This document shows positions 1 to 7,630 of a stretch of 35,880 bases of DNA, piece by piece. The position numbers and the translations under genes were made by a program. Position 1 is the first letter of the stretch, and the number at the start of each line of letters is the position of its first letter. A model generated the notes under the pieces. The model was not told the origin of the DNA, made no database searches, and was given only the letters and a program-made list of their open reading frames with translations. The DNA comes from Prevotellaceae bacterium UBA2448. GTDB lineage: Bacteria > Bacteroidota > Bacteroidia > Bacteroidales > Bacteroidaceae. Location of the stretch: contig DDQG01000034.1 of the NCBI GenBank assembly GCA_002342585.1, positions 1 to 35,880 on the forward strand. Direction: 5' to 3'.

Positions 1-189
1 AAACCCTAATCCTCCCAATTTGTTACCACCTTAATGTTATAATGTGACAATGTTATATTGTGACAATTTGTAGTACCCTAAAAAAAGTTGAATAATTCTC
101 TCTAAACCCTTATATTTGTTGAATAGGTTCCGCGAAAAACTGTTCAATCATATTTAGGGGCAAGACAATTCAAGGTTCAAGATAATAAG
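1..189. other. Non-coding stretch with a 16-base tandem duplication
   Basis: I see no gene here. Positions 33-48 and 49-64 are a tandem duplication of a 16-base unit (AATGTTATAATGTGAC, one mismatch). Positions 76-91 (CCCT, seven A, GTTGA) reappear with one change at 35865-35880, at the other end of the window. GTTGAATA occurs at 87-94 and again near 119. The longest open stretch I noticed is 13 codons on the minus strand, which I do not call. Confidence 0.5.
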
Positions 190-308
190 CGAAAAAACCT
201 CGCCTAACTTCACAGTTGGGCGAGGAAAAGTAACTTTTATTAAAAACCCTTTTACGTTATGATAACAACAATTTATCAGGGCATGCGCCCTCTGAAAAGT
301 GTTATACA
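190..308 (-). ncRNA. Candidate small RNA, about 115 nt, minus strand
   Basis: A minus-strand -7 box TACCTTTG (complement of 314-321) lies upstream of an intrinsic terminator (complement of 225-192), with no ORF between. The predicted RNA starts near 307. It can close a long-range stem UAAC/GUUA plus UUUU/AAAA, and contains a GGGC-GCAU-GCCC hairpin. It ends in a 12-bp stem with a GUGA loop followed by six U. No -33 TTG is evident. I do not recognise the family. The Bacteroidetes 6S-like RNA (6S-Flavo) should be tested but I cannot confirm it. The call rests on promoter and terminator logic only. Confidence 0.45.
192..225 (-). terminator. Intrinsic terminator of the minus-strand small RNA
   Basis: Positions 198-209 (CCTCGCCTAACT) pair with 214-225 (AGTTGGGCGAGG) around the loop TCAC. 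This is a 12-bp stem with one G-T pair. On the minus strand it is followed by six T (complement of 192-197), so it is polarised to stop leftward transcription. Confidence 0.7.
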
Positions 309-313
309 CGACG

Positions 314-321
314 CAAAGGTA
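314..321 (-). promoter_or_regulatory. -7 box TACCTTTG of the minus-strand small RNA
   Basis: This is a perfect Bacteroidetes -7 element on the complement strand. It is divergent from the -7 box of the next gene at 365-372. No TTG at -33 is obvious. Confidence 0.5.
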
Positions 322-364
322 GAGTATTTTTTGAATTTGTCATCTATTTTTCTTGTTTTTTTTG

Positions 365-372
365 TACCTTCG
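365..372 (+). promoter_or_regulatory. -7 box TACCTTCG of the Rid-family gene
   Basis: TAnnTTCG variant of the Bacteroidetes -7 element, 22 bases before the ATG at 395. The 5' leader would be only about 16 nt. A TTTG at 336-339 could be the -33 element, but the spacing (25) is long. Confidence 0.5.
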
Positions 373-394
373 CGCAGTTTTTTACGTTTAAGAC

Positions 395-1522
395 ATGATT
401 TATAGTCATATATATAATAATGATTTAGGAAGCAGATGCAGATATGCTGTGGCACAGCCGAAGGACGGACTCGTGGAGGTGCATGCTATCGTGGAGGTGG
501 AACCGAGAGGTGACGGGTTCGACAGTCAGGTGATGCGCGTGCAGGAGGCTGTGAAGGAACTTGAGGCTACTAAGAACATGCAAGGTATGCAGGCTGTGGT
601 TCGCAGGTATTTCCTGTCGGATGCGGTAAATCAGAAGGTGAAGGAGGATGGATGCCGATGTGCTACTTCGTATATCGGACAGGCTCCGCTGAACGGTTCG
701 AAGGTGGCTCTGTGGATTTATTATGTAGGTAAGGAGGCGGAAGTGGTGTATGATGCCGATGCGCTGGGTTCGACAGTTGTCAAGTATAAGAGCCTGACCC
801 ATGTATGGACTATGAATATGATGTCGGCTGAGGGCAGTTCGTACGACCAGACTCATGCTCTGCTGGAGGGGTATGAGGCGCTGCTGAAGACGAAGTACGG
901 CACGACGATGGAGAAGAACTGCGTGAGGACTTGGTTTTTTGTGAAGGATGTAGATACTCAATATAGAGGATTGGTTGTGGCAAGAAGGGAGTTGTTCGAA
1001 CAGATGGGTATGACTTCAAAGACTCATTATATTGCTTCGACCGGCATAGGAGGTACTCCTACGGGACAGGCTTCGCTGGTGCAGTTGGGATGCTATGCTC
1101 TGCTGGCGGATGAGGGCGAGGTAGATTCGAAGTATCTGTATGCCCCTACCCACTTGAATAAGACTTATGAGTATGGTGTGACGTTCGAGAGAGGTACGAT
1201 GCTGAAGTTGGCGGAACGACATACTTCTCTCATTTCCGGTACGGCAAGCATAAACAATAAGGGCGAGGTGATGTATGTAGGTGATGTGGTGGCTCAAACC
1301 CATAGGATGTGGGAGAATGTGGAGGCGCTGCTGAAGGAGGCTGAGATGAGCATGAACGACGTGATGCATATGGTGGTGTATCTGCGCGACCCTGCCGACT
1401 ACGAGGTAGTGAACAAGTTGTTTGAGGAGAGGTTTCCTCAAGTGCCAAGGGTGATTACTCTGGCTCCTGTATGCCGCCCACAATGGCTAATTGAAATGGA
1501 AGTGATGGCGGTTAGAGGTTAA
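395..1522 (+). CDS. Rid/YjgF-family protein, two-domain chorismatase-like layout
   Basis: The 375-residue protein ends in a RidA/YjgF/YER057c-like domain (about residues 255-375). The typical late motifs are visible: a conserved V-Y-L-R-D strand, the V-P-R that aligns with the Pro-Ala-Arg of RidA, and a final I-E-M-E-V-M-A strand. The N-terminal two thirds look like a second, diverged YjgF-type module, as in FkbO/Hyg5 chorismatases and long Rid-like proteins of Bacteroidetes. Classical RidA (about 128 residues) deaminates reactive enamine/imine intermediates. Whether this longer protein acts on imines, on chorismate or on something else cannot be told from sequence. It stands alone behind its own promoter. 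The last codons and stop fall inside a 7-base repeat tract (1511-1538), so its C-terminus may have been reshaped by the repeat. Confidence 0.7.
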   Translation: MIYSHIYNNDLGSRCRYAVAQPKDGLVEVHAIVEVEPRGDGFDSQVMRVQEAVKELEATKNMQGMQAVVRRYFLSDAVNQKVKEDGCRCATSYIGQAPLNGSKVALWIYYVGKEAEVVYDADALGSTVVKYKSLTHVWTMNMMSAEGSSYDQTHALLEGYEALLKTKYGTTMEKNCVRTWFFVKDVDTQYRGLVVARRELFEQMGMTSKTHYIASTGIGGTPTGQASLVQLGCYALLADEGEVDSKYLYAPTHLNKTYEYGVTFERGTMLKLAERHTSLISGTASINNKGEVMYVGDVVAQTHRMWENVEALLKEAEMSMNDVMHMVVYLRDPADYEVVNKLFEERFPQVPRVITLAPVCRPQWLIEMEVMAVRG

Positions 1523-1538
1523 GGGTTAGAGGTTAGAG
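1511..1538. repeat. Heptamer tract 1 (GTTAGAG/GTTAAGG)
   Basis: Four contiguous 7-base units (GTTAGAG, GTTAAGG, GTTAGAG, GTTAGAG) run through the stop codon of the preceding gene (TAA at 1520-1522). The unit is of the GGTTA type also found at 27971 and, inverted, at 5733 and 35737. Confidence 0.8.
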
Positions 1539-1559
1539 TAAAATGCTCATTTTTGAGTA

Positions 1560-1590
1560 TTGCAGGAATGAGGAATAGTGCGTACCTTTG
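1560..1590 (+). promoter_or_regulatory. Promoter of candidate small RNA (TTG-20-TACCTTTG)
   Basis: TTG at 1560-1562 and TACCTTTG at 1583-1590 are separated by 20 bases, an excellent Bacteroidetes sigma-70-type promoter. No start codon with a worthwhile ORF follows, but a terminator does at 1706-1744. Confidence 0.65.
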
Positions 1591-1596
1591 CATCGT

Positions 1597-1744
1597 CAAA
1601 AGTTAATTACTCATGATTGTGTGCCGTGAGGTACTGCGCACTTAAGTCTTTAAAAAAGAGGACTAAGTTCTTTAGAATTACGTAAACCATAAAATGTTAG
1701 AGGTGAATCGCTGCGTTTTCTTTTGGGAATGCAGCGATTTTTTT
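1597..1744 (+). ncRNA. Candidate small RNA, about 145 nt
   Basis: The region lies between a strong promoter (1560-1590) and a strong intrinsic terminator (1706-1744). It has no convincing ORF, apart from a run-on of the downstream gene's frame from 1694. Visible structure includes a hairpin GTGC(C)G/CGCAC at 1621-1640 and a stem ACTTA(A)GTC with GACTAAGT at 1640-1668 around an A-rich loop, followed by the terminator hairpin. I do not recognise the family. 6S-like and other Bacteroidales sRNA families are the first to test. Confidence 0.55.
1706..1744 (+). terminator. Intrinsic terminator of the plus-strand small RNA
   Basis: AATCGCTGC (1706-1714) pairs with GCAGCGATT (1731-1739). The helix can extend inward with G-T and T-G pairs to about 14 bp. 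Five T follow (1740-1744). The next promoter's -7 box begins two bases later. Confidence 0.75.
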
Positions 1745-1745
1745 A

Positions 1746-1753
1746 TACCTTCG
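1746..1753 (+). promoter_or_regulatory. -7 box TACCTTCG before the small secreted-protein gene
   Basis: TAnnTTCG at 1746-1753, directly abutting the sRNA terminator. It gives a transcript start near 1760 and excludes the upstream in-frame ATG at 1694 as the translation start. Confidence 0.5.
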
Positions 1754-1774
1754 CACCAAAATGTATATAATGAT

Positions 1775-2200
1775 ATGAAAAAACTGGTTTTGTTTTTATC
1801 TATGGCTGCATGCAGCTTGATGTCTGTGGCTGAGACAGACAGTAAGGAAGTGAAGGAATATAAGGGCACTTTCTATAATAAGGAGTACCATGTGAGAATG
1901 AAGATGAATTTGGAAAAGGCTGATATACCTGTGCCAGGCATGGAGGATTTGGACAGTTGTTACGGATATGTAGAGGGACGCATCAATGGTATGTGGTTAC
2001 TGCTGAAGGTGATGGAGAAGACGGACAAGAAAGCTGTAGTAAGGGCTGTGAGCGAACGAGGTGCCGATGCCCAGAATATGGAAATGGAACTGACAGAGAC
2101 TGGTGTGAGTGTGAAGTTGATTAACGGAACTTACATGAAGGGTGTAGCAAAAAATAAGTATGTGAAGTTGCCAAAGCCAATGGAAATGGAGAAGGAGTAA
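1775..2200 (+). CDS. Small secreted protein of unknown function
   Basis: The 141-residue product begins with a clear signal peptide (M-K-K-L, then a hydrophobic stretch, cleavage probably after S-V-A near residue 18). The mature part of about 120 residues is charged. It carries repeated Met and Lys residues but no motif I recognise. I start at the ATG at 1775: the frame is open from 1694, but that ATG lies upstream of the promoter and inside the small-RNA terminator region. The gene is followed within 45 bases by the helicase gene, across a heptamer tract that includes its stop codon, so the two may be co-transcribed. Confidence 0.65.
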   Translation: MKKLVLFLSMAACSLMSVAETDSKEVKEYKGTFYNKEYHVRMKMNLEKADIPVPGMEDLDSCYGYVEGRINGMWLLLKVMEKTDKKAVVRAVSERGADAQNMEMELTETGVSVKLINGTYMKGVAKNKYVKLPKPMEMEKE

Positions 2201-2240
2201 TGGCTAACGGTTAATGAGAAGCTAAAAGCCCAAAGCTAAA
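2199..2240. repeat. Heptamer tract 2
   Basis: Six 7-base units in one register: AATGGCT, AACGGTT, AATGAGA, AGCTAAA, AGCCCAA, AGCTAAA. They fill the whole gap between the small secreted-protein gene (its TAA is at 2198-2200) and the helicase start at 2244. Confidence 0.6.
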
Positions 2241-2243
2241 AAA

Positions 2244-4562
2244 ATGGAAGATTTTTTGGAAGGATTCAATCCGGCACAGAGGGAGGCTGTGGAGTATTGC
2301 GATGGTCCGTCGCTGGTGATTGCTGGTGCCGGATCGGGTAAGACTCGTGTGCTGACATATAAGATTGCATGGCTGATGAAGGAACTGGGGTATGAACCCT
2401 GGAGCATTCTGGCGCTTACATTTACGAATAAGGCTGCCGACGAGATGAAACAGAGGGTGGCTAAGATTGTAGGCGACGAGAAGGCACGAATGCTGTGGAT
2501 GGGTACTTTTCATAGTGTTTTCCTGCGTATTCTAAGAGCTGAATATAAAGCTATTGGTTTTGAGAGCAATTTCACCATATATGATGCTGCCGACTCTAAA
2601 AGTCTGGTGAAGGCTGTGATGAAGGAGATGGAGCTGGACGACAAGCAGTATAAGCCAGGGAATGTATTGTCGAGAATTTCAAATGCTAAGAATCAACTGG
2701 TTACAGCTGAGGAGTATGTGAACAACATGCAGAACGCAATGGAGGATGCACGTTCGAAGATGCCTAAGTTGGGCGAGATTTTCCTGAAGTACAGCCAACG
2801 ACTGAAACAGGCTAATGCTATGGACTTCGACGACATACTGGTTTATACTTATGTGCTCTTTGCAAAGAATGAGGATATAAGACAGAAGTATGTGACAAGA
2901 TTCCAGTATGTACTGGTGGACGAGTATCAGGATACGAATTTTGCCCAGCACCAGATTGTGTGGCAACTGACAAAGGAACGCCAGAAGGTGTGTGTGGTGG
3001 GTGACGATGCTCAGAGCATATACAGTTTTCGAGGGGCAAACATAGATAACATCCTGACGTTTCGCGACAGATATGAAGACAGCAAACTCTTCAAACTGGA
3101 ACAGAACTACCGTTCGACTCAGACCATTGTGGAGGCAGCAAACAGCCTGATACATAAGAATCAGCATAGGATTGACAAGAATGTGTTTTCGGAGAAGGAA
3201 CGAGGAGAACAGATAAAGGTGACGGAGGCTTATTCGGACGTGGAGGAAGGACAGGTGGTAGTAAGACAAATCCGTACGCTGATGCGACAGGAGAATGGCA
3301 CTTACGACGATTTTGCCATTCTGTACCGAACAAATGCACAAAGCCGTATCTTCGAGGAAGAACTGATGAAAAATGGTATTCCACATAGGATATATGGCGG
3401 TTTTTCATTTTACCAGAGAAAAGAAATAAAAGACGTGATGGCTTACCTCAGACTGGCTGTAAATCCGAACGATGAGGAGGCTCTGAAACGTGTGATAAAC
3501 TACCCGGCAAGAGGTATAGGACAGACTACCTTGCAGAAGATAACGGATGCGGCTGCAACTCATAACGTAAGTCTGTGGGATGTGCTCACTACCCCACTCC
3601 AGTACGGACTGAAGGTGAACAACGGAACGCTGGAGAAACTGAATGGGTTCAGCCAACTCATCAGTAAGTTTATAGATTTAGGACAAACTCAAAGCATAGC
3701 AGAAGCAGGTGCTACCATTCTGCAGGAATCGGGCATCTGGGCTGATGTAGTAGCTGAGAAGACTCCCGAAGGAATGTCGAAGCAGGAGAATCTGCAGGAA
3801 CTCCTCAATGGTATGACGGACTTTGTGGACAGACGAATGGAAGAGGACATACCAGGAATAGGTATCAGCGACTACCTGTCGGAGACTTCGTTGCTAAGCG
3901 ATACAGACATGAAGGGAGATACTAACGAACCGAAGGTAACCCTAATGACTATTCACTCGGCAAAGGGACTGGAGTTTCCTACTGTCTTCATCGTAGGACT
4001 GGAGGAAAATCTGTTTCCGAGTATGCTGGCAAGTGGTTCGCCACGCGAGATGGAGGAAGAACGACGACTCTTCTATGTAGCTCTGACCAGAGCTGAGCGT
4101 CATTGTTTTCTGTCGTATGCCAAGAGCCGTTTCCGTTACGGAAAGATGGAATTCGGAGCTCCAAGTCGTTTCCTGAAAGACATAGACCAGGTTTACCTAT
4201 GCGGAATGAACAACGGAAGAAGCATGAGACCGCAAACTGGATTCGGAGGTATGAACCGTCCACAACCAATGATGCGACCTCAGACATCTTTCGGAGGTAT
4301 GAACCGTCCACAACCGACTATGCAACCACAGTCTTCTGCAAGACCACTTCGACCTATCATAAACAATAGTCGTCCGACAACAGGTGGAGGCAGCAACCAA
4401 TATGGCATCAGTGCCGGAATGAGAGTGCTGCACCAGAAGTTTGGCGAGGGCATAGTAGAAAAGACTGAGGGCAGCGGCGACAATATGAAGGCTTATATCA
4501 AGTTTGCTAATGCCGGAGTGAAACAACTGTTGCTTAAATTTGCAAAATTAGAAATCTTATGA
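2244..4562 (+). CDS. uvrD: UvrD/PcrA-type superfamily 1A DNA helicase
   Basis: The 772-residue cytoplasmic 3'-5' helicase acts in DNA repair and replication restart. Superfamily 1 motifs appear in order: Walker A A-G-A-G-S-G-K-T (residues 27-34), T-F-T-N-K-A (about 59-64), G-T-F-H-S (87-91), Walker B D-E-Y-Q-D (226-230), Q-S-I-Y-S-F-R-G (257-264), Q-N-Y-R-S-T, T-I-H-S-A-K-G-L-E-F (about 568-578) and V-A-L-T-R-A. The C-terminus has a linker with two copies of a 16-residue Gly/Met/Asn/Arg/Pro/Gln repeat. A final segment of about 50 residues resembles the Tudor-like C-terminal domain of PcrA. The length is typical. The stop codon overlaps the start of nspC (ATGA), so translation of the two is probably coupled. 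No promoter is visible directly upstream. Confidence 0.95.
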   Translation: MEDFLEGFNPAQREAVEYCDGPSLVIAGAGSGKTRVLTYKIAWLMKELGYEPWSILALTFTNKAADEMKQRVAKIVGDEKARMLWMGTFHSVFLRILRAEYKAIGFESNFTIYDAADSKSLVKAVMKEMELDDKQYKPGNVLSRISNAKNQLVTAEEYVNNMQNAMEDARSKMPKLGEIFLKYSQRLKQANAMDFDDILVYTYVLFAKNEDIRQKYVTRFQYVLVDEYQDTNFAQHQIVWQLTKERQKVCVVGDDAQSIYSFRGANIDNILTFRDRYEDSKLFKLEQNYRSTQTIVEAANSLIHKNQHRIDKNVFSEKERGEQIKVTEAYSDVEEGQVVVRQIRTLMRQENGTYDDFAILYRTNAQSRIFEEELMKNGIPHRIYGGFSFYQRKEIKDVMAYLRLAVNPNDEEALKRVINYPARGIGQTTLQKITDAAATHNVSLWDVLTTPLQYGLKVNNGTLEKLNGFSQLISKFIDLGQTQSIAEAGATILQESGIWADVVAEKTPEGMSKQENLQELLNGMTDFVDRRMEEDIPGIGISDYLSETSLLSDTDMKGDTNEPKVTLMTIHSAKGLEFPTVFIVGLEENLFPSMLASGSPREMEEERRLFYVALTRAERHCFLSYAKSRFRYGKMEFGAPSRFLKDIDQVYLCGMNNGRSMRPQTGFGGMNRPQPMMRPQTSFGGMNRPQPTMQPQSSARPLRPIINNSRPTTGGGSNQYGISAGMRVLHQKFGEGIVEKTEGSGDNMKAYIKFANAGVKQLLLKFAKLEIL
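4242..4315 (+). repeat. In-frame 48-base repeat in the helicase linker
   Basis: A 26-base identical stretch at 4242-4267 recurs at 4290-4315, a period of 48 bases or 16 codons. It encodes a repeated F-G-G-M-N-R-P-Q-P segment in the disordered linker before the C-terminal domain. Confidence 0.8.
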
Positions 4563-5686
4563 TTCCCAATCCGTGTTATGTAATGGAAGAGGACAAGTTG
4601 AGAAGAAACTTGTCGCTCATCAGAGATGTGAGCCGTCGTGCCGATGTAAACATAATCCTGGCTTTCAAGGCTTTTGCCCTGTGGAAGTCGTTTGGGGTGT
4701 TTCGTGAATATATTCAGAGTACAACGGCAAGTTCGCTCTACGAAGCCAGACTGGCAAAGGAGGAATTTGGTGAGAAGGCTCACACCTACTCCCCTGCCTA
4801 TGTGGATGAGGAATTTGACGAGATAGTAAAGTGTTCGTCGCACATCACCTTCAATTCCCTCAGTCAGTATGAGCGTTTTGGAGAAAGGGCAAGGGCTGCA
4901 GGAGTAAAGTGCGGACTAAGAATTAATCCGGAGTACTCGGAGATAGAGACAGAACTGTATAATCCCTGTGCCCCAGGAAGTCGTTTCGGAGTGTTGGCTG
5001 AGCAATTGGGAAACACCCTGCCAGAGGGCATCAACGGTCTGCACGTACATTGTTTGTGCGAGAACGGTTCCGATACCCTTGTGCGCACTTTGGAACATGT
5101 GGAGGCACGATTTGCAAGTGTGCTGAAACAGGCTGAATGGCTTAATCTGGGTGGCGGACATCTGATGACTCGCGAGGGATATGACATAGAACTGCTGGTG
5201 AAAACCTTGCAGGGACTACACAACCGCTATCCGCAACTGAAGATAATAATGGAACCGGGAAGTGCCTTCGCTTGGCAAACGGGTTATCTGCTTGCGAAGG
5301 TGGTAGATATCGTGGAAAACAAAAGTATAAAGACTGCTATTCTGAATGTAAGTTTCACCTGTCATATGCCTGACTGTCTGGAAATGCCTTACCACCCAGC
5401 CGTAAGAGGTGCTAAGGTGAGACTCGACACAGACAAGGGCGAGAATGTTTACAGGCTTGGTGGCAACTCCTGTCTGTCGGGCGATTTCATGTCGGCATGG
5501 GAATTTGACAAACCTCTGAAGGTAGGCGACGAGGTAATCTTTGAGGATATGATTCACTATACTACCGTGAAGACTAATATGTTTAACGGAATCAGCCATC
5601 CGAGCATTGGTATGATGCATACGGACGGCCGATTTGAGTTATTCAGAAAATATAAGTACGAAGATTATCGGGACAGAATGGACTAA
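4559..5686 (+). CDS. nspC: Carboxynorspermidine/carboxyspermidine decarboxylase
   Basis: The 375-residue PLP enzyme has the alanine-racemase fold. It decarboxylates carboxy(nor)spermidine in the alternative polyamine pathway that is common in Bacteroidetes. The PLP lysine is K37 in L-A-F-K-A-F-A. The phosphate-binding region includes L-N-L-G-G-G-H, followed by E-P-G-S and a C-L-S-G-D motif near the C-terminus. Length matches the family. The start overlaps the uvrD stop by four bases. The partner carboxyspermidine dehydrogenase is not in this window. Confidence 0.93.
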   Translation: MIPNPCYVMEEDKLRRNLSLIRDVSRRADVNIILAFKAFALWKSFGVFREYIQSTTASSLYEARLAKEEFGEKAHTYSPAYVDEEFDEIVKCSSHITFNSLSQYERFGERARAAGVKCGLRINPEYSEIETELYNPCAPGSRFGVLAEQLGNTLPEGINGLHVHCLCENGSDTLVRTLEHVEARFASVLKQAEWLNLGGGHLMTREGYDIELLVKTLQGLHNRYPQLKIIMEPGSAFAWQTGYLLAKVVDIVENKSIKTAILNVSFTCHMPDCLEMPYHPAVRGAKVRLDTDKGENVYRLGGNSCLSGDFMSAWEFDKPLKVGDEVIFEDMIHYTTVKTNMFNGISHPSIGMMHTDGRFELFRKYKYEDYRDRMD

Positions 5687-5690
5687 GTAA

Positions 5691-5759
5691 AGTTGAAAGT
5701 TTAAAGTTGAAAGTTTACAGACGAAAAATTCTTTAACCGTTAACCTTTAACCTTTACTT
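5691..5759. repeat. Heptamer tract 3 between convergent genes
   Basis: Units AGTTGAA and AGTTTAA alternate from 5691. From 5733 the units become TTAACCG/TTAACCT in the same 7-base register. The right half reads GGTTAAA/GGTTAAC on the minus strand, as at 27971. The minus-strand stop codon of the DUF4831 gene (5754-5756) lies inside the tract. AAGTAAAG...GAAAG at the left and its near-complement at the right could also pair and serve as a bidirectional terminator. Confidence 0.75.
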
Positions 5760-6794
5760 CCCTACTTTCACTAAAGCACCTGTTTCGGGATTAAGGGTAA
5801 CAGTTGTAGTTGCATCCTTTCCGAAGAGTGTTGGTGCAAGCACATCGATAGTTCCGAATTGTGGAAACGGCAGGTCCTTGTCATAGATTGTAGATTTAGC
5901 ATTGAAGATACGCACATTTGCCATAGAAGGCATATTGTAAACTATTCCGTTGATTTTACGTTTCTTAGCCTCTGCTTCTGTTGGCAGAGGTACTGTATGC
6001 TGATCGCGCAGAGTGATGTAATATGGTTCACCAGCAAGGTCATCATCGTCGAGCAAACCAAGTTTCTGAGAGAAACGGAAGAACACCACTTTCTCCAAAT
6101 TTTCCTCAGGCATGACGGAATAGGATTCGGTAGTTGAGATAGTATCGGTATAACCGACGAAGAGTTGCATAAGGGCTGTCTCCTGCTGGTCGAGTTCATC
6201 GAGCAGAATTTTAAGCGAAGCACCATCCTTCGGCATAGACTCTACCTGTCCGCGACGAATAGAATTCTTACTCTCACGGATATCCATAATCTCCTGAGCT
6301 ATGAGTTCTGCCATCTTTGCAGAGGATGAAGCAGCAAGGATTTCAGAAGTGAAATAACGATGAGAATCCAGCTTGTTGTGTGTTTCAACAGTCTCTGGCT
6401 GCTTAGGAGAAGGAACCGGCACATTGGTGTTTATAGAAACGAGGAAACCCTCAGGAGTTAGTTGTGCGAGTGGAGCAACCGATTTATCCTTCAGTTTTAT
6501 CGTATAGTACTTGAGAGTGTCGGGTTCGCCATACTGATAGATGTTTATAGACTTGATGCTGTAGGAAGTCTGTGACTCAGCAGGAACATTCTTCAGGTGC
6601 ATATAGCGGTCGGCATAACGAGCATACTCACCTGGAGTATAGACTGTCTTATACACAGTTACATCAGCACGAACACCAGTTCGTGGCAACACATAATTTA
6701 CTCCCTCGGCTACAATGCCTGGGCGGAATTCTGATACTTGAGCACTAAGCATGAGCGGAAGACTCAAGAATAGGGATAAGAATGCTTTTTTCAT
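5754..6794 (-). CDS. DUF4831-family secreted protein
   Basis: The 346-residue product has a signal peptide (M-K-K-A-F-L-S-L-F-L..., cleavage after L-S-A near residue 18). It matches the DUF4831 pattern known from Bacteroidales: an early V-Y-K-T-V-Y-T-P-G-E-Y-A motif, a central Asp/Glu-rich region, and a C-terminal segment on gene-product stability of unknown role. The function is unknown. I start at 6794: the frame is open to 6818, but that start would add eight residues before the signal peptide, encoded by a heptamer tract. It is the last gene of a four-gene minus-strand set, 20 bases after the hydrate-dehydratase gene. Confidence 0.8.
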   Translation of the reverse strand: MKKAFLSLFLSLPLMLSAQVSEFRPGIVAEGVNYVLPRTGVRADVTVYKTVYTPGEYARYADRYMHLKNVPAESQTSYSIKSINIYQYGEPDTLKYYTIKLKDKSVAPLAQLTPEGFLVSINTNVPVPSPKQPETVETHNKLDSHRYFTSEILAASSSAKMAELIAQEIMDIRESKNSIRRGQVESMPKDGASLKILLDELDQQETALMQLFVGYTDTISTTESYSVMPEENLEKVVFFRFSQKLGLLDDDDLAGEPYYITLRDQHTVPLPTEAEAKKRKINGIVYNMPSMANVRIFNAKSTIYDKDLPFPQFGTIDVLAPTLFGKDATTTVTLNPETGALVKVGK

Positions 6795-6802
6795 ATTGTT
6801 TT

Positions 6803-6830
6803 CAATGTCAAATGTCAATTCTCAATAATC
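6803..6830. repeat. Heptamer tract 4
   Basis: Four units in register (CAATGTC, AAATGTC, AATTCTC, AATAATC) cover the end of the hydrate-dehydratase gene, including its stop (complement of 6815-6817), and run to the DUF4831 gene start. Confidence 0.6.
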
Positions 6831-7630
6831 TTAAACGCTTTTGGCAAATACTTTATTATGTCGGAGGCGATGAGTGATTCCTGTCCAAGGGCTTCTGCGG
6901 CCAGGTCACCAGCTAATCCGTGAAGATAGGTTCCGAGTTGTGCTGCCTGCAAAGGTTGATTTCCGCGAGCAAGGAGTCCGAGTATGATTCCTGTGAGCAC
7001 ATCGCCACTACCAGCAGTAGCCATTCCCGGATTTCCTGTAGTGTTGTAATGAACACTACCGTCGGGAGCACAAATGGCACTATTCGGTCCCTTTATTATA
7101 ATAATGATATGTTGTCGCTGAGCAAACGCAAGAGTCTTTTCCAGTTCCTCCTCTGCTGAAACTGTATCTCCTATCAGCCTACGGAGTTCGCCCTTATGAG
7201 GAGTGAGTATGGTAGAAGGAGGAAGAATCGAAAGATTATCTGGCGACTGCGAAATGATGTTCAAAGCATCAGCATCGAGCACAAGCGGACAGGTAGTTTG
7301 CAGAATCTGTGAGATGACAGCTTTGGTAGTATCAGGATGAGTGGAGAGTCCAGGGCCAATAGCAAGTGCCTGAAAAGCATTTGTGGTAAACACTTCTGAG
7401 AAATGATTCTGGTTGGAATCTACATGCACGATAGCCTCTGGTACTGCCGTTTGGATAATAGGCAGGTTGAATGCCGGAGTGTGGAGAGTCAGTTTCCCTA
7501 CTCCACTACGCAAACAAGCCCTTGAAGAAAGTATTGCAGCACCAGCCATTCCGTAGGAACCGGCTATGAGAGCTGCATGTCCCATAGAACCCTTGTGAGC
7601 ATCGACCGGACGAGGAAGTATCTTATTCAT
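6815..7630 (-). CDS. nnrD: ADP/ATP-dependent NAD(P)H-hydrate dehydratase (stand-alone)
   Basis: The 271-residue cytosolic enzyme of the YjeF C-terminal/ribokinase-like family repairs hydrated NAD(P)H. Motifs: G-S-M-G-H near residue 14, G-P-G-L-S (92-96), K-G-P-N (180-183) and the signature N-P-G-M-A-T-A-G-S-G-D (200-210) with catalytic Asp 210. In many bacteria, including Bacteroidetes, this domain is fused behind an NnrE epimerase domain in a protein of about 500 residues. Here only the dehydratase is present and the sequence begins directly with it. It overlaps the upstream permease gene by eight bases, so it was probably not cut by a recent deletion. An unlinked nnrE may exist. Confidence 0.9.
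   Translation of the reverse strand: MNKILPRPVDAHKGSMGHAALIAGSYGMAGAAILSSRACLRSGVGKLTLHTPAFNLPIIQTAVPEAIVHVDSNQNHFSEVFTTNAFQALAIGPGLSTHPDTTKAVISQILQTTCPLVLDADALNIISQSPDNLSILPPSTILTPHKGELRRLIGDTVSAEEELEKTLAFAQRQHIIIIIKGPNSAICAPDGSVHYNTTGNPGMATAGSGDVLTGIILGLLARGNQPLQAAQLGTYLHGLAGDLAAEALGQESLIASDIIKYLPKAFKIIEN

Noticed and set aside
425..961. Long minus-strand open frames opposite the Rid-family gene and other real genes
   Set aside because: They are shadows of the plus-strand codons, low in coding character (runs of His, Ser, Leu), with no promoter or homology.
1694..1774. ATG at 1694 as the start of the small secreted protein
   Set aside because: It lies upstream of the gene's -7 box and its codons are the small-RNA terminator. 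The signal peptide begins at 1775.
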